Source: Parascedosporium putredinis (lineage: Eukaryota; Ascomycota; Sordariomycetes; Microascales; Microascaceae). Taken from it: a DNA stretch of 64,000 bases. The stretch's first letter is position 1, and every line of letters begins with the position of its first letter. Below the pieces are notes generated by a model. That model worked only from the letters and a program-made list of their open reading frames with translations. It was not told the DNA's origin and searched no databases. Below, in pieces: positions 1-11,610 of this stretch. Made by a program: the position numbers and the translations under genes. The DNA lies in the NCBI GenBank assembly GCA_949357655.1, contig CASHTG010000002.1, forward strand, positions 1,318,501 through 1,382,500. The letters are read 5' to 3'.

Positions 1-2
1 GT

Positions 3-107
3 CTGAGGCCCTCCGGTATTACTTTTGACAAGGCATACTCGAGGATCTTCGTTGCGAGCGATAACGCTTCCAACGGTGAACTGTTCATCCTTTACAAGAC
101 CGAGTAG
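3..107 (+). CDS. 3' end of a possible soluble quinoprotein (sorbosone/glucose) dehydrogenase-like protein
   Basis: An open frame runs from the window edge to a TAG at 105-107 and encodes about 34 residues, beginning LRPSGITFD and ending GELFILYKTE. The pattern RPSGITFD...RIFVASDNASNGELFIL resembles the last beta-propeller blade of soluble quinoprotein dehydrogenases (PQQ sorbosone/glucose dehydrogenase family), where a RP-x-G-hydrophobic strand is followed by RIFV-x-SD and GE-hydrophobic. Only this C-terminal piece is inside the window, so the family call rests on a short motif and other beta-propeller enzymes remain possible. The rest of the gene lies to the left. Confidence 0.4.
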   Translation: MRPSGITFDKAYSRIFVASDNASNGELFILYKTE

Positions 108-918
108 GGGAGTGCCTCGGGTATGTAAAAGTGTAGCGTGACGTTTGAAATCTTTGAGCAAGTCTGTTCTTTTCTCTTCTGTTTTTCTTTTTCTTCTTGA
201 AGCAGAGCACGACCTATTGGCCATGTAAGGAAAACCGGGAGCTTTATGTGTACATATCTATTTCTTATTTCAGTCTCTGCGTGCAATATATCCGCGATGA
301 TCCATCAAGTCTCATGAGTGAGAACTGGCTTCCTTTGATACGGCTTTGAAGCGAAAGAAGAAGGGGAAGTCAGGAAAACAGGGACCTTTTGAAATTTGGG
401 CAGATTGGCGTGTTGAAACCAGATACTCTAGATTCAATAGATCAATCTATTCCATGATCTTCACGAAATTGATCCTTAAATACCGAGGTATACAGGATCA
501 ACTACATACTGTACATGTAGTATCAAATTGACCCCAAAAGCCAATTACAGTGGTCTGGTCCTTTAGCTCCAGTTGGACGGACTGCTTTATAGAGAGGTGC
601 CGTCTCCTGGCTGGCCACTGAATAATAGGCGGCCCCATGCGAACATCACGTGAAGCAGCCCCTGAGACTCGGGACCGCTGTAGGCCCGTTGAAGCACTTG
701 AGGATCTGCAAGCTGCCTATTGGACTGGACGGTGAGCCACCAGAATGGTCCACTTGAGCTTCCTCACTGCCCCACCAAACAAAAAAGAAGCCGGAATCCT
801 CAACGTCGACCGCCACCAGCTCTCATCCGTACTTGCAGCCTTGGTAGCTGGCGCGCGCATCAATCGACTCCATACCCTCCAAGCTCCCTAGAAGCCTCAA
901 GGCAACGAACCTACAGCT
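108..918. other. Intergenic region
   Basis: No coding frame with family similarity is visible. The region holds a TACATGTA palindrome (512-519), one of a set dispersed through the window. It must also hold the 3' end of the preceding gene and the promoter of the actin-related protein gene. Confidence 0.5.
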
Positions 919-2387
919 ATGGCAGGTGGCCGGAAGACCAAATCTTCCGGCCCCGCGCCGCCCTCGAAGACCCTCGTCATCGACAATGGGGCATACACGA
1001 TGAAGGCTGGCTTCGCGGCGCCGTCTTCAGGCGATACATCCTCCTCCGAAACTCCTAGTCAAGAACCCCGGATAATACCAAACTGCATTGCGCGCGACCG
1101 GCATAAGAAGGTCTATGTCGCGACAGAGCTTTCCGATTGCCGTGACTTTGGCGAGATGCAGTTCCGACGGCCCGTGGAGAAGGGCTTTATCGTCAGCTGG
1201 GAGGCACAAAGGAGATTTGGGACGCAGAGATATTAGATGGGAAGAGAGGGTTGGGGTGTGACCCTTCTGACACGAGATTGATCTTGACCGAGCCTCCTGG
1301 TGGGTTACCGTCGCTGCAAGCGAACTGCGACCAGATGGTTTTCGAAGAATTTCAGTTCGCGAGCTACTATAGGGCTATAGGTATGTGGTAGGAGTGTCCC
1401 GTGTGCTGGAGATTTCCCGTCAGTGGGAAGCTAACGAGAAACGGCGACCTCGCAATAGGACCTTGCCTGAACGCGTACAATGACATACAGTCTTATTTCG
1501 GAACCGCACACGACCTGACGGCGAACCAGCACGGCCCCGCCGAAGTCATGCTCCTCGTAGACTCCGGATACTCCCACACGATCGTGACGCCGCTTCTTCG
1601 CGGACGACCGCTCCACTCAGCCGTCCGCCGCCTGGACATAGGGGGCAAGTTCCTGACCAATTACCTCACGCGCCTGTTATCACTTCGTCACTTCGACATG
1701 CGCAACGACACATATATAGTTAATGAGATCAAGGAGACGGCATGCTACGTCTCGCACGACTTTGCCGGCGATATCCAGAAAAGCTGGAAGGGTGCTCGTG
1801 GTGATAGCGCAGCGCGCGGGGCTTACGCGCGAGGCAGTGAGGGGATTGCCAAAGACTACGTACTTCCCGATTTCCATGGGCGGCCCAAGGGCCTGATGAG
1901 AGATTACGATCCCGCGAGCCACACCAAGTCGAGGAAGCTTGCGCTCGGAGCTGCCGGCGACACCGCGGGCGTCAACGAGGACGTCATCACTCTCCGCAAT
2001 GAGAGGTTTACCGTGCCCGAACTGCTCTTCAGCCCGATGGACGCAGGTCTTAAGCAGCCAGGTCTGGCTGGCGTCGTGATGCAGTCGGTATCATCACTTC
2101 CTACAGGGCTCTGGCCGGGGCTTCTAGCCAACATGGTCGTCGTGGGCGGTAACGCGCTCTTTCCGGGGTTTAGAGAACGTCTCCAACGTGAGGTGGCTGC
2201 ACTAGCCCCCGACGATTGCACTGTTAGGGTTGCAGTCCCGGATGACCCGATTACAGCAACATGGAAGGGAGCGACCAGGTTAGCACAGCACGAGAGCGTG
2301 GGTAAGCTGTGTGTCACAAAGGCGGAGTATGAGGAGCACGGCGCTGCGTGGGTCGCCCGAAAGTTTGCAGCTGGCTTGCCCATATGA
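919..2387 (+). CDS. arp6: Actin-related protein 6 (SWR1 chromatin-remodelling complex subunit)
   Basis: Arp6 is a nuclear subunit of the SWR1 complex that exchanges H2A for H2A.Z; that role is family knowledge. Exon 1 (919-1380) encodes TLVIDNGAYTMKAGF, the actin-fold phosphate-1 loop, then RDRHKKVYVATEL and GFIVSWEAQ. Exon 2 (1459-2387) encodes AYNDIQSYFG, LLVDSGYSHTIVTPLLRGRP (phosphate-2 loop) and NMVVVGGNALFPGFRERL (adenosine motif), all typical of Arp6 rather than conventional actin. The intron 1381-1458 has GTATGT, a GCTAAC branch point and AATAG. The total of about 463 residues fits the family. The reading frame breaks at 1208-1210, where AAA appears to have lost one A inside the conserved WEAQKEIWD stretch. 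I regard this as a sequence error, because everything on both sides is conserved. Confidence 0.92.
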
Positions 2388-4591
2388 AGAAGCGGCTGTT
2401 TAAGTCACAGAAATCTCCAGGAGGGCACAGTTGGGACGGGCCTCGTTCTCTTTGACCCTCCTAGAATACTGTAGCCTACCACCATCCCCCTTCCCCCTTC
2501 CTTGACCTCTGGCCCGGAGGCTACGTTCTCAGAGCCTGTGGTGCGCTCAAGGACCGCCATTCCGAATCGCCAGCTTGATTCGTCACAGAATTTTGCTACC
2601 GCCTCTCCACTTTTTCTGAGGCCCATTGCGGTCGGATCGCTCGGGGTCACGCTCACATGGGCTCGCCATCTTCCTCGATCTCTTCCCCCTCTCTGACACC
2701 CTCTTAAATGTATCGACCCGTGTCCTATGAAAGAGGGAAAAGTGGAGGGTTCGTGGGGCAGCGGCGTGGGGGTGTGGGTGTGGGGCGGAGTGGGGGCGTG
2801 GGCGTGGGTGGAAACGGCAAGTGCGCCTCGACTTTCCTGTTCACACTGGTGCGGTTCAAACTGGGTGTAATTTGTTGCCCGGAGCCAAATGTGCCGTGGG
2901 AGGAAACAAAGGGGCGACGCGATGGTGGAGTCGTCCTTGTCTCTAATGATGTTAGAGAATGGCGTTGAGGAGAGAGGCGATCTGAATATCGGTCCCTGAA
3001 AATGGGATGGGATGTAATTGGGGCGGCTCACGATACTATCCTTGTTCTCATTCGTGCATCCGAGAGGATCACTCACTGAGGTATACTGGGGATAGAACTT
3101 GAGAAGACATGCTGGATGGATGCCGCACACATTCGAGTCAGGATGGCATTGGCATCGAAGGGTTGCACAGGCGCGCAACGCGATCGTAAGCATGGAAGAC
3201 GGCGACACCTCTAGGGCGGGCCGTAGTATCCAAGCAATTATTAATAAAACTTTGATGATTATCCTTGTCCACAAGATGCAGTGCATAGATAGAGTAAGAG
3301 AGTAGTATATTGTGAGCTTTGAAGGCTATCTCTAGTCTACTTGATGAGGGGAGAAAGTATTCGAATTGAGTATTTAAAGGTTTCAAATGGGGAGAACGAG
3401 GCAACGCAGCGCGTAGAATTCAGCTCGAGGGCTTGGCCCAAAGCTGAATGTAGAGAGAATTCTTTCTCCGCGCCGAGTTCTGTGCATTCGGGCCAATTTT
3501 TGTTTTTCTAGGAGTGGTGAGATATCTACCGCGATAGGGGTATCGTGGCGAACTAAGATGAGTCGCATGCGTCTCATTTAGTTTTTTCCTTTGTCAAGTT
3601 GGGTTGCTCTTGGACTGAAGCGAAAAGGGGAAAGACGAAGCGACGTGGATGGAAAGTGCTTTGGACTTCTCCGAGAGTGGGGTGGTGGGAGCTGGAGACA
3701 AAGGATCCATCCCAGTTCTTCCGAATCTGTTATGTGTCGTCCCCACCGCCCACCGTCCACATGTCCATGCCCATGCCAATTGATGACTCTTCGCTCTCTG
3801 CCTTTTGCCCGTTCCTTCGACTTTAGTTCAGATTCGCAATGTGCAGAAATGCAGCTAGCTCCGGGCGGCAAGGCACCTAAGTCCGTCTCTGGGAAAGGTT
3901 CGTTCTCGCGCGCGGCGCTCACCAATCGAATTTTGGTTGCGCATCCACGTAAGCCAGGCTTGCTTGCTCTTGGTTTTGCAGCCGGGCATCTGCTGCGGGT
4001 GCTGGGGGATCGCTCGCGGAGGAGCGTTCTGCGCGGTGACCATCTGGCGTCGGCGCTGCGAACACCCTAGAAGAGTTGGGTCTCGGGTTAGCGTCATTTC
4101 AATAGTACAGGGTCCCTCACAACGCTGCGCAGGAAGGGGGCGCGGAGCGTGGCGTGGCGCGTGGTACCAGCACAAGCCGCTCATCTTAGCTTACAATCGC
4201 ACTGAGGAAGTCGGTGGGTTAGTCCTGAACGATTCTTTTCTCCATGTACGAGGGTCTGGCACAAATGGATCTGGATAGGGCTTACAAGAGTTGGGCTAGA
4301 GCCCTCATGATGAACAATACAGTAACCTCCGCCGCAACCGGTGCAGGTCTTCTGGGTTCGGCCGATGCAACTATTACACTACACAGGCAGCATCTTGTCA
4401 GTCTAGGGCACGGAAAGAGGCGGGCCACTACGCAGAAAGGACTCACGTTGAAACCGCACTCAAAACAGCTCCGTTGAAACTGATGGGAAGATAAGAGTTA
4501 GCCGGGAGCACGCAAATCTTGAGCTAAATCAACTGTTCCAAGGGGAGGGCGAGTCCGGGTGCATCGCTGCGCTCAACGGACGGGCATACAA
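2388..4591. other. Intergenic region, no recognised gene
   Basis: Open frames exist on both strands but none shows a domain, signal peptide or codon pattern I can support. One stretch (about 2760-2815) is strongly G-rich on the + strand with GTGGG/GGCGTGGG repeats and could form G-quadruplexes. Otherwise I see nothing definite. Confidence 0.45.
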
Positions 4592-6109
4592 TTACGGCGA
4601 AGAAGAAAGGGGTGTGCACGTTCTTGTGTTGCCCGCCCAGTTGTTGAAAGAAGATACATCACCGATGTACACGGGGCAGTGAGTGAGCGGCTGAGGAGGC
4701 GCGAAACTATGAACCTTTGTGTGCAACAGTTCATAGGGTGTGGGCTGTACACCTCTCGTTCTCGTTTTCCCTTTCTTTTCGTTCATCTCACTGCTCCGTG
4801 GCACCGCGCGGAGGAGAGTGCCGTTCCATGCAGCCGGGGCAGAGTCCGTTCCATACCTTTTTTCAGAAGCTTGGGATTCGTCGAGAGCGTGAAGGCCTGG
4901 CTGAGGCGGCGTGTAGCACTTCTCGCACCACCACTGGTTGCAGGTGCGGCAGTGACGGTCGTTCAGGCATGGCCCGCAGCGGGCGACAAAGAGGGAACCG
5001 CTGCTCCAGCCAAGGTTGCCGTAGGGCGCGTAGCAGCGGCGAGCGACGACGCGAGGAGCGGAACGTCCGGGAGAAGTGGGAGCGACGTTTTGTCGGGGTG
5101 TCGTCGTACGTCGTCAAAGCCTCGGGAGCTGAACCGCAGCCAGCACAACCCGAAAGCGCGTACGAGGCAACGGTCCACTGCGAACCCGGTTGGGTAGGGA
5201 CGCTACCATACGCGGGGAATTCATGTGGCAGGGTGCGGTGCAGAGCGGGGCGTCAAAGGAGATGACGCCCTGGCAGTCGATGAGCGTTTCGGCCCATTCC
5301 GACGACAGTTCCTGATCGATAACCCTGCCCTTTCGGACATACCACAGGTCGCCGCTCGCGCCGACTTCTTCCCCGATCTGGGACTCAGTCGGCTTGCTGG
5401 TGAAGATGTAAAGGCCGCGCAGCCTCGGGGAGTTCGCCGGGCGTGATGGCCGGCACGCATATTTCAGCGCCTTCCGAAGGCTCCGCTCGTTGAGGTTCTT
5501 CGCGCCCCGAAGGGAGAGGATGCGCACGTTGAATTTGGGATCGTTGAGAAGCTCGTGGCAGAGATCGGCCGTCACCGACAACCCGTCAAGCACGAGAGTC
5601 TGAACATCCCTCAAGAGGTGCCGGCGCTGAAGGGTCGAGAAGATGCCGCGCAGGGGGCCCGAATAGAAACTAAACGACGCGCGAAAAAGACACCCCGGCA
5701 AGTTAGAACACGTATGACTGATGCGAATACAGGAGCGGGTGGCGATGGACCTCCTCGGACGAGACCTCTTCTAATCTTCCAACTTGCACCTCCATATGGG
5801 GGCGACCTACTCATCTTCAGTGACATTTTCATCGACCTGGGTATTGCGCCATACTTCGCCGCCGTTATCGATAGCGGAGATGCTAAACTGAGCAACGCTA
5901 ACGCGGGTTAAATCCAAGTAGCGGAAAACTCCAGGGGAGTGCTGGATCAGGTTATGGAAGGCTTTACAGGTGGCACCGAGCGCAAGTCTATCTCGGGCCG
6001 AGAGAAAAGGAGAGGTGTGTTGAAGGACGAGGTGATTGGAGAGGAGGTCGAAGAGGGATTGTTTCCGGAGAATATCGCGCGCGGTAGGGTCGTGTACGAC
6101 GATACTCAT
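4592..6109 (-). CDS. F-box-type protein with C-terminal Cys-rich WWCEKCY motif (multiple frame breaks)
   Basis: Exon 1 (6109-5811) encodes SLFDLLSNHLVLQHTSPFLSARDRLALGATCKAFHNLI, an F-box-like helix pair of the kind that recruits SCF ubiquitin ligase. The intron 5670-5810 has GTAGGT, a TTCTAAC branch point and TTTAG. Exon 2 continues FYSGPLRGIFSTLQRRHLLRDVQTLVLDGLSV and FNVRILSLRGAKNLNERSLRKALKYACR, which look like leucine-rich repeats. The C-terminal part is spread over three frames: CAGCGSAPEALTTYDDTP, then ARRCYAPYGNLGWSSGSLFVARCGPC, then CRTCNQWWCEKCYTPP. This Cys/Trp-rich tail is shared by many fungal F-box proteins. The last 65 or so codons, to the TAA at 4592, are in frame but resemble nothing I know, so the true 3' end is uncertain. 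The start ATG at 6109 is the first in frame. Confidence 0.68.
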
Positions 6110-9100
6110 GTTACTCCTCACGAGCCCCTTCTAAATCGACGATTCTTATGAGATGAAGGGAGAGCCTCGCGGCGGGCTAAGACGCCACGCGACAACGGGT
6201 GTCGCGGAAAGGAAGGGAGAGGAAGAAGAAGGGGGAAAAAGGTCGGCGAAGGGTGCTCGGGGAGCGCAGGGAAGCAGTCGTGAGCTCAGCGAGTCGGCGT
6301 CCAAGTTGGGCGAGTGGAGCGACGCTCGTCGTCAGTGGTGGGTCTAAGTGAACACAGCTTGGAGTAAAGCGCCAGTCCTAAAAGTCGAGTCTTGAGGTTG
6401 TCGTTTGCAAAGAGAAAAGTGACAAATGTGTTCAAAATGACATTTTTGGGGGATCGATCGTTCTTAGAAATAGGGTAATAGCTAGATGTTGCTTGATGAA
6501 TGAGACGAGGGAAGGGAGGAGATGAACCAGAGACGGAGGTCAGGGGAAAGTATGTCATTATCAAATACGTAAATCAGGCAAATGGGCCAGCTCGGCGCCT
6601 TGAGCGCCCTTTGACCCTTTTGGCGGCTTGCTTGGGGGTCCCCTTGAAATCTACATGTCATGGATGGTAGATGGATCAATCAAACCGGGCAAGGGTACAT
6701 GATACTTTTCGCCAGTTCAACATTGAGCAAATGAAGACGTCTGCATGAGCGGCTGTTACTCCATACCTCCAAGTCCGGGGGACAACAAGCACATAGGTCG
6801 CCATTCTCATTGGGCGGCCCTCTCACGAAGGAAAAAATCAGCAAGATCAAATGCACGATCCCGCCCCAAGAAAAGAGATATTGCGATAAGAGTCGAGGAC
6901 AACGGAAAGAAAGGAGACGCAACTCTACAGACCACGTTTCACCCATGGTCGCGGAGTACATCTTTGGGAGGTGCACTGTGTAGAAGAGCGGAACATAGAG
7001 TCTATGGATGATAAATAGTATTAAGAACAGGTCTGAGAACAATCTGGGGGAGCAGAGCGCGTCGAAAGGCCCGACAGCCTGGAGGCGAGCTGGATCAACA
7101 GTCCATGCTTCCATGTCCACAATTGTGGGTCCTAATTCGATGTGGTGTCAACCTCGATTGTTCAATCTGGCCTGGATTCCCTTGGCTCTGACAAGGTGAA
7201 TCTGGGTGGTGGGCCGGAAGAGTACGAGACACGAAACCACAGCTCCCAGGCCCAACGGTCATAGGTGGGATATAGGTCCTTGCCTCTTCAGCGACTAGCT
7301 CTTCAAGTGCAGGGCGTCCCCCATCGATGACGGTGTCTAATTAGTCGTGGTCCAATGGCCATCTGAAGTGGCCTCATTAGCGGCGGAAGTGGTGGCTCGC
7401 GGGCCGACAGCGAGCAGGGGGTGGGTTTGGGCCCTCTCGAGGCGAGCCACTCTTGGAGTTTTGATAGTGTCATGGAATTGATAGATTTGAACCTCAGATT
7501 AGCGGATTGGCATTTTACCCAGATTTCTTCAACCCCCTCTAGCACCACCGCTGGCAAAACTCTGCAAATCCCACGGGATCGGCCAGCTCGTCTGCATCAA
7601 GTGACCCCGACATGTCTAACCCCCATCTCCTCTTTCTCCATTTGAACAAGACCCGTTGCAGGCCATCTCTCTCGCCGGACACTCCAAGCCCGGGTGAGAG
7701 CATGCGCTTCTTGGCAACAAGATCTCAAAAGATTGGGGGCTCCTGCACTCGTAAATTCCGACGCCGTTGGTGCTTCTCACCGCCGCCCGTCGTCGATCTG
7801 TTGATAAAAATGGCTGAATAGATGAGGTCGATGGCATAATCCTGCTCTTGCTACTGCACTTCTGCCTCCCTTTTCCCCCTTTTCTTTTTCATCCGCTCAA
7901 CAACTGGTCCAGCCCGTGTGAGTGGAGAGCGAATTTGATCAATCTTGAAACTTGATCGAGCGCAGTCTTTAAAAGCCACGGTATGGCTTGCTTTTTGCAT
8001 TGCGTCCGAGGGGACAGCGAAGGACAGCGAAGTGCGCAGCGAAACAACCCCTCCTTCTCACAACGCACGCTTAATATGGTGGTTCGCATCTGCAGCTGAA
8101 GGCTTCCGCAATCTCTAATGCGCTTTCCCACAATTAGATAGACACAGCATGGCCAGCCCGTTCTACGGACAGGTCGCATTACACAGCCTTTCTTAGTGAT
8201 GCCTCTAATAGAGCGCTGAAGGCCAGGATAGGGATCGATCCCGACATTGCTGGGATGGCCGTAAAGATGCGTTTCGTGCTGTATCTACATTTCAACAGTG
8301 ACACCAACCTCCATACGTCTATGCGTAAAAAGTGGGAGGCGAAAAATCCGTGAGGTTTGTGGAGGTGTGGCCGGCCGTTATCTGACGCGGCCTTGCAGGA
8401 AAGCGCAGAGGCTGATGTTGGGAGACTATTGCGGGGTTTGCTCAGTTCAAATTGCTCAGTGCTCCGTGGCGCTCGCCATTCACCCCAATAAAGGGAGCAC
8501 GAGCACTGCAAGGCCTGGCCAGCCAGTGAGTGTTCAATGGTGCAATTGCGCAACATCAGCGGTGGTCCCATTCACTGAGAAAGGGAATTTGATCTTGATT
8601 GGTTGATAAGGGCAAGCCAGCGGCCAGCAAGCTGAGCTAAGCTCTCATGCTATTACTGACGTCAACCAACTTGTGAGGAAGGGAAGGAGTCGCCATGCAG
8701 TGCCCGACAACCCCGCCGATGTTCACCCGACTTTCCATACGGTCTCGATGCAGTAGGTTGAGGGGTTCACATCTTGAACGATTTAAAACAGAGGGCGCCT
8801 ACTTTCAGCCATTCTATTTGCCCTACATCTCTCGAATCTAAGCGGCGCCGTCGGCGCTCCTCTCAAGTCGAGCATACCACAGCTCGTTGGGCGGCCAGGT
8901 TCGAGAGTCTTCGACGCCGTCAGGGATCGAAGCAGAAAGAATTCTTTGCTGACATATCGGCCGAATCGCCACGGGCGAATTATGCGCTTAATAGAAGCTG
9001 ATTTTCCTGTCCGCCTCGATGAACCACAGTGACGCCCAACTCTTTGTTCGCCAATTGACACAAGAAAATAAGAGACTTTTTTTTCCACTTCTCCAAAATA

Positions 9101-9118
9101 ACATAACGGAGAGAGGCC
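6110..9118. other. 3 kb intergenic region, no recognised gene
   Basis: No open frame with recognisable domains on either strand. This region must carry the promoters of the flanking divergent genes, the F-box gene (-) and the UFD1-like gene (+). I see no tRNA, 5S rRNA or transposon signature. Confidence 0.45.
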
Positions 9119-11290
9119 ATGGCGAGCACATCTCACGTGCGGTGGTCCGCCAAGTTCCGCGCCACTCCGACTTCCAAATCTGCCGCCCATACCCTACCTC
9201 ATGGTGACAGGATTGTCCTCCCCCAGTCCGCTCTCGAGGCCATAATGGCTGCCCCGCGGGTGGAGGAGAACCCATACTCCACGCATGACGCGCTCAGCCT
9301 GCCCTTCCCTCTCACGTTCCGCCTTGAGAACAAGGCCAATGGACGCGTAGTATACTCTGGGGTTCTCGAATTTGCCGGCGAGGAAGAGAAAATAGGGCTT
9401 ACGCCGTACCTCGAAGGAGGACTTGGGATAGATTCAGCGCTAGAAGAGACTGAAATCGTGGTAACGGCGACGCAAATACCCAAGGGGACTTACATACGAC
9501 TTCGACCCTTGGAAGCCGGGTATAACCCCGAAGATTGGCAGCCCATTCTCGAGCGCGAACTGCGGAAACACTTCACGACTCTAACCAAAGGCACAAGATT
9601 GCACATCCGCGGGGTTGGTGGTAATGAGTATAAATTTCTTTTGGACAAACTGGAACCACAAGGGGAAGCGGTTTGCGTTGTTGACACCGATGTTGAGGTT
9701 GACATCGAGGCGCTGGACGAGGAGCAAGCTCGGGAGACATTGAGGATAATAGCGGAAAAGGCCAAGGACCGGCCGACAGGAAACTCTGCTGGAGGAGAGA
9801 TGAACGTATGGAAAGATGTCGAAGGTCACATTGCCCCCGATTCATACATTGATTACGAGTTACTCTCTTGGGATCGCCAACAACCTCTCACCATCGAACT
9901 GTTTAACTTTGGAGACGAAGACGGACTGGATCTTTTCGCAATTCCAAGCTCAACTCGGTATAGGGTGGCGCCACGACAGGACCAACATTGCTGGGGAGAC
10001 TTTTCCTCAAAATCCCAAGGCCACAAGTCGCTCACTATACGACCCACTGATCACGCGATCGAAGGAGCAGAGAAGCTTCTCGTCTCCGTCTATTCCTATA
10101 ACAAGATATCGGCGTCCGGCAAGGCAGCGGAACCGAAGCCCCAGCCGTTTTCCCTTCGAGCACGCGTCGGACAGGCCGCTCGAGCAGACGATACTCTCAC
10201 CAACGACACCCAAGGCCCAGACGACCACAAAAGATGCGCAAACTGTGGACAGTGGGTGCCGAAAGCATCCTTCTTCCTCCATGAAAGCTTCTGTGTGCGA
10301 AATAACACCACGTGCCCCGATTGCCACCGGGTCTTCAAGAAGGGCTCAGACGAGCTCGCAAGTCACTGGCATTGCGTGCATGGAAACGCGTGCGATTTGT
10401 ACCCTGACAACTATGGCAATACCCAGCTCGGGCACGAGAGGCACCGGATCGCATACCACTCGCAGCACGCATGCGCATCTTGTGACTTCTCGACTCATGA
10501 TCTACCCGAACTTGCCCGACATCGATCTACCCACTGTCCAGGCCGGCTCATCCTGTGCAGATTTTGTCACCTCGAGGTAACACAGGGCGGTGACGGAATC
10601 GAGACACCGGAGATGAAACTGACCGGCCTGACACCCCATGAACTGGAAGACGGTTCCCGGACGACGCGGTGCGATATCTGCGATCGGATCCTCCGCCTTA
10701 GGGAGGTCGAGGCGCATATGACGAGTCACCGCCTTTCCCGGGCCTCGCAACCCACGCCTCCATCATGCCGCAATGTCAACTGCGGCCGGACACTGTACGG
10801 GGTTGGTCCGCGCGGCGCCCACCTAGCACAGCCGCCTTCCGCCTCCGATAGTCAGGGACTCGAGCTGGGGCTCTGTAACACGTGCTTTGCCCCATTGTAC
10901 TCGAGTGTCTATGACCCCGAGGGGAAAGCCATGCGCCGTCGCATCGAGAGGCGCTATCTCTTGCAGCTCAACACGGGCTGTGGTAAATCTTGGTGCGCCA
11001 ATGAGTGGTGCAAGACGCACAGGGCAAATGCCGGCCTGGAACCCCTGGGCGCCAGCATAAAAGTCGCTCTTCCGCTCGTCAAGCCGCTGGTGGAATCTGT
11101 GGCGGACAGGGATTCCGCAATGTTCTTCTGCGTCGACGAGACGAGCGCGCTTGGGAAAATTGTAGCCGATGAACTAGCAAAGGAAGGCAGGTATGATATC
11201 GGTTGGTGTATCGCAGCCAGCGAAGCAACGAAGGGGGACTTTAGTAGAGCAAGGGAGTGGTTAGAGTTGTGGGCAAATGCCAAGGCGTAA
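9119..11290 (+). CDS. UFD1-domain protein with central zinc fingers and C-terminal AZUL-like zinc motif
   Basis: This single uninterrupted exon encodes 723 residues. Residues about 1-190 match the UFD1/Npl4-partner double-psi barrel fold: DRIVLPQSALE, HDALSLPFPLTFRLEN, GVLEFAGEEEKIGL, TYIRLRPLEAGYNPEDWQPILERELRKHFTTLTKGT. Family members link Cdc48/p97 to ubiquitylated substrates. Residues about 370-560 contain several Cys/His pairs (CANCGQW, CPDCHRVF, CASCDFS, CRFCHLE, CDICDRI) arranged like TRAF/XIAP-associated zinc fingers. Residues about 615-636 read NTGCGKSWCANEWCKTH, resembling the AZUL zinc domain found at the N-terminus of UBE3A-type ubiquitin ligases. Together these suggest a ubiquitin-pathway adaptor. 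The ATG at 9119 opens a frame that is in frame with the conserved barrel. A stretch of about 80 residues between barrel and fingers lacks obvious domains. Confidence 0.88.
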   Translation: MASTSHVRWSAKFRATPTSKSAAHTLPHGDRIVLPQSALEAIMAAPRVEENPYSTHDALSLPFPLTFRLENKANGRVVYSGVLEFAGEEEKIGLTPYLEGGLGIDSALEETEIVVTATQIPKGTYIRLRPLEAGYNPEDWQPILERELRKHFTTLTKGTRLHIRGVGGNEYKFLLDKLEPQGEAVCVVDTDVEVDIEALDEEQARETLRIIAEKAKDRPTGNSAGGEMNVWKDVEGHIAPDSYIDYELLSWDRQQPLTIELFNFGDEDGLDLFAIPSSTRYRVAPRQDQHCWGDFSSKSQGHKSLTIRPTDHAIEGAEKLLVSVYSYNKISASGKAAEPKPQPFSLRARVGQAARADDTLTNDTQGPDDHKRCANCGQWVPKASFFLHESFCVRNNTTCPDCHRVFKKGSDELASHWHCVHGNACDLYPDNYGNTQLGHERHRIAYHSQHACASCDFSTHDLPELARHRSTHCPGRLILCRFCHLEVTQGGDGIETPEMKLTGLTPHELEDGSRTTRCDICDRILRLREVEAHMTSHRLSRASQPTPPSCRNVNCGRTLYGVGPRGAHLAQPPSASDSQGLELGLCNTCFAPLYSSVYDPEGKAMRRRIERRYLLQLNTGCGKSWCANEWCKTHRANAGLEPLGASIKVALPLVKPLVESVADRDSAMFFCVDETSALGKIVADELAKEGRYDIGWCIAASEATKGDFSRAREWLELWANAKA

Positions 11291-11610
11291 ACCTCGGATA
11301 GTGCCTGTTTTTAGTCGTAACATCATTGGGGCATATTTGGCAATGTATTGACAGCATAGCGTATGGTGGGGGCGTTAGATGCCGTGGTTTAGATCTATAT
11401 ATACTGTATTTCATCGACAGAAAGCCTCATTTCGCAGACCTTTGCATTCAAGACGCAGGCTAGGAGGCCCAACCTATTCATTGCTCGTTTGTATATTCCA
11501 CCACCACGAGCGCTGAGAGAGGACATATGGGCATATGGCACCGGCGCGTGTATTGAACTTCCAATGCCTGTAACACTGCGCCGCCTCAGATACCAAACCG
11601 AAGGACGGTC
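11291..11610. other. Short convergent intergenic region
   Basis: This 320-bp gap lies between the 3' ends of two convergent genes (UFD1-like on +, SET protein on -). No gene or repeat is visible; it should contain both polyadenylation regions. Confidence 0.5.

Noticed and set aside
2405..3286. 293-codon open frame on the minus strand
   Set aside because: Low-complexity, His/Pro-rich translation without a recognisable motif; it overlaps G-rich repeats and frames on the other strand.
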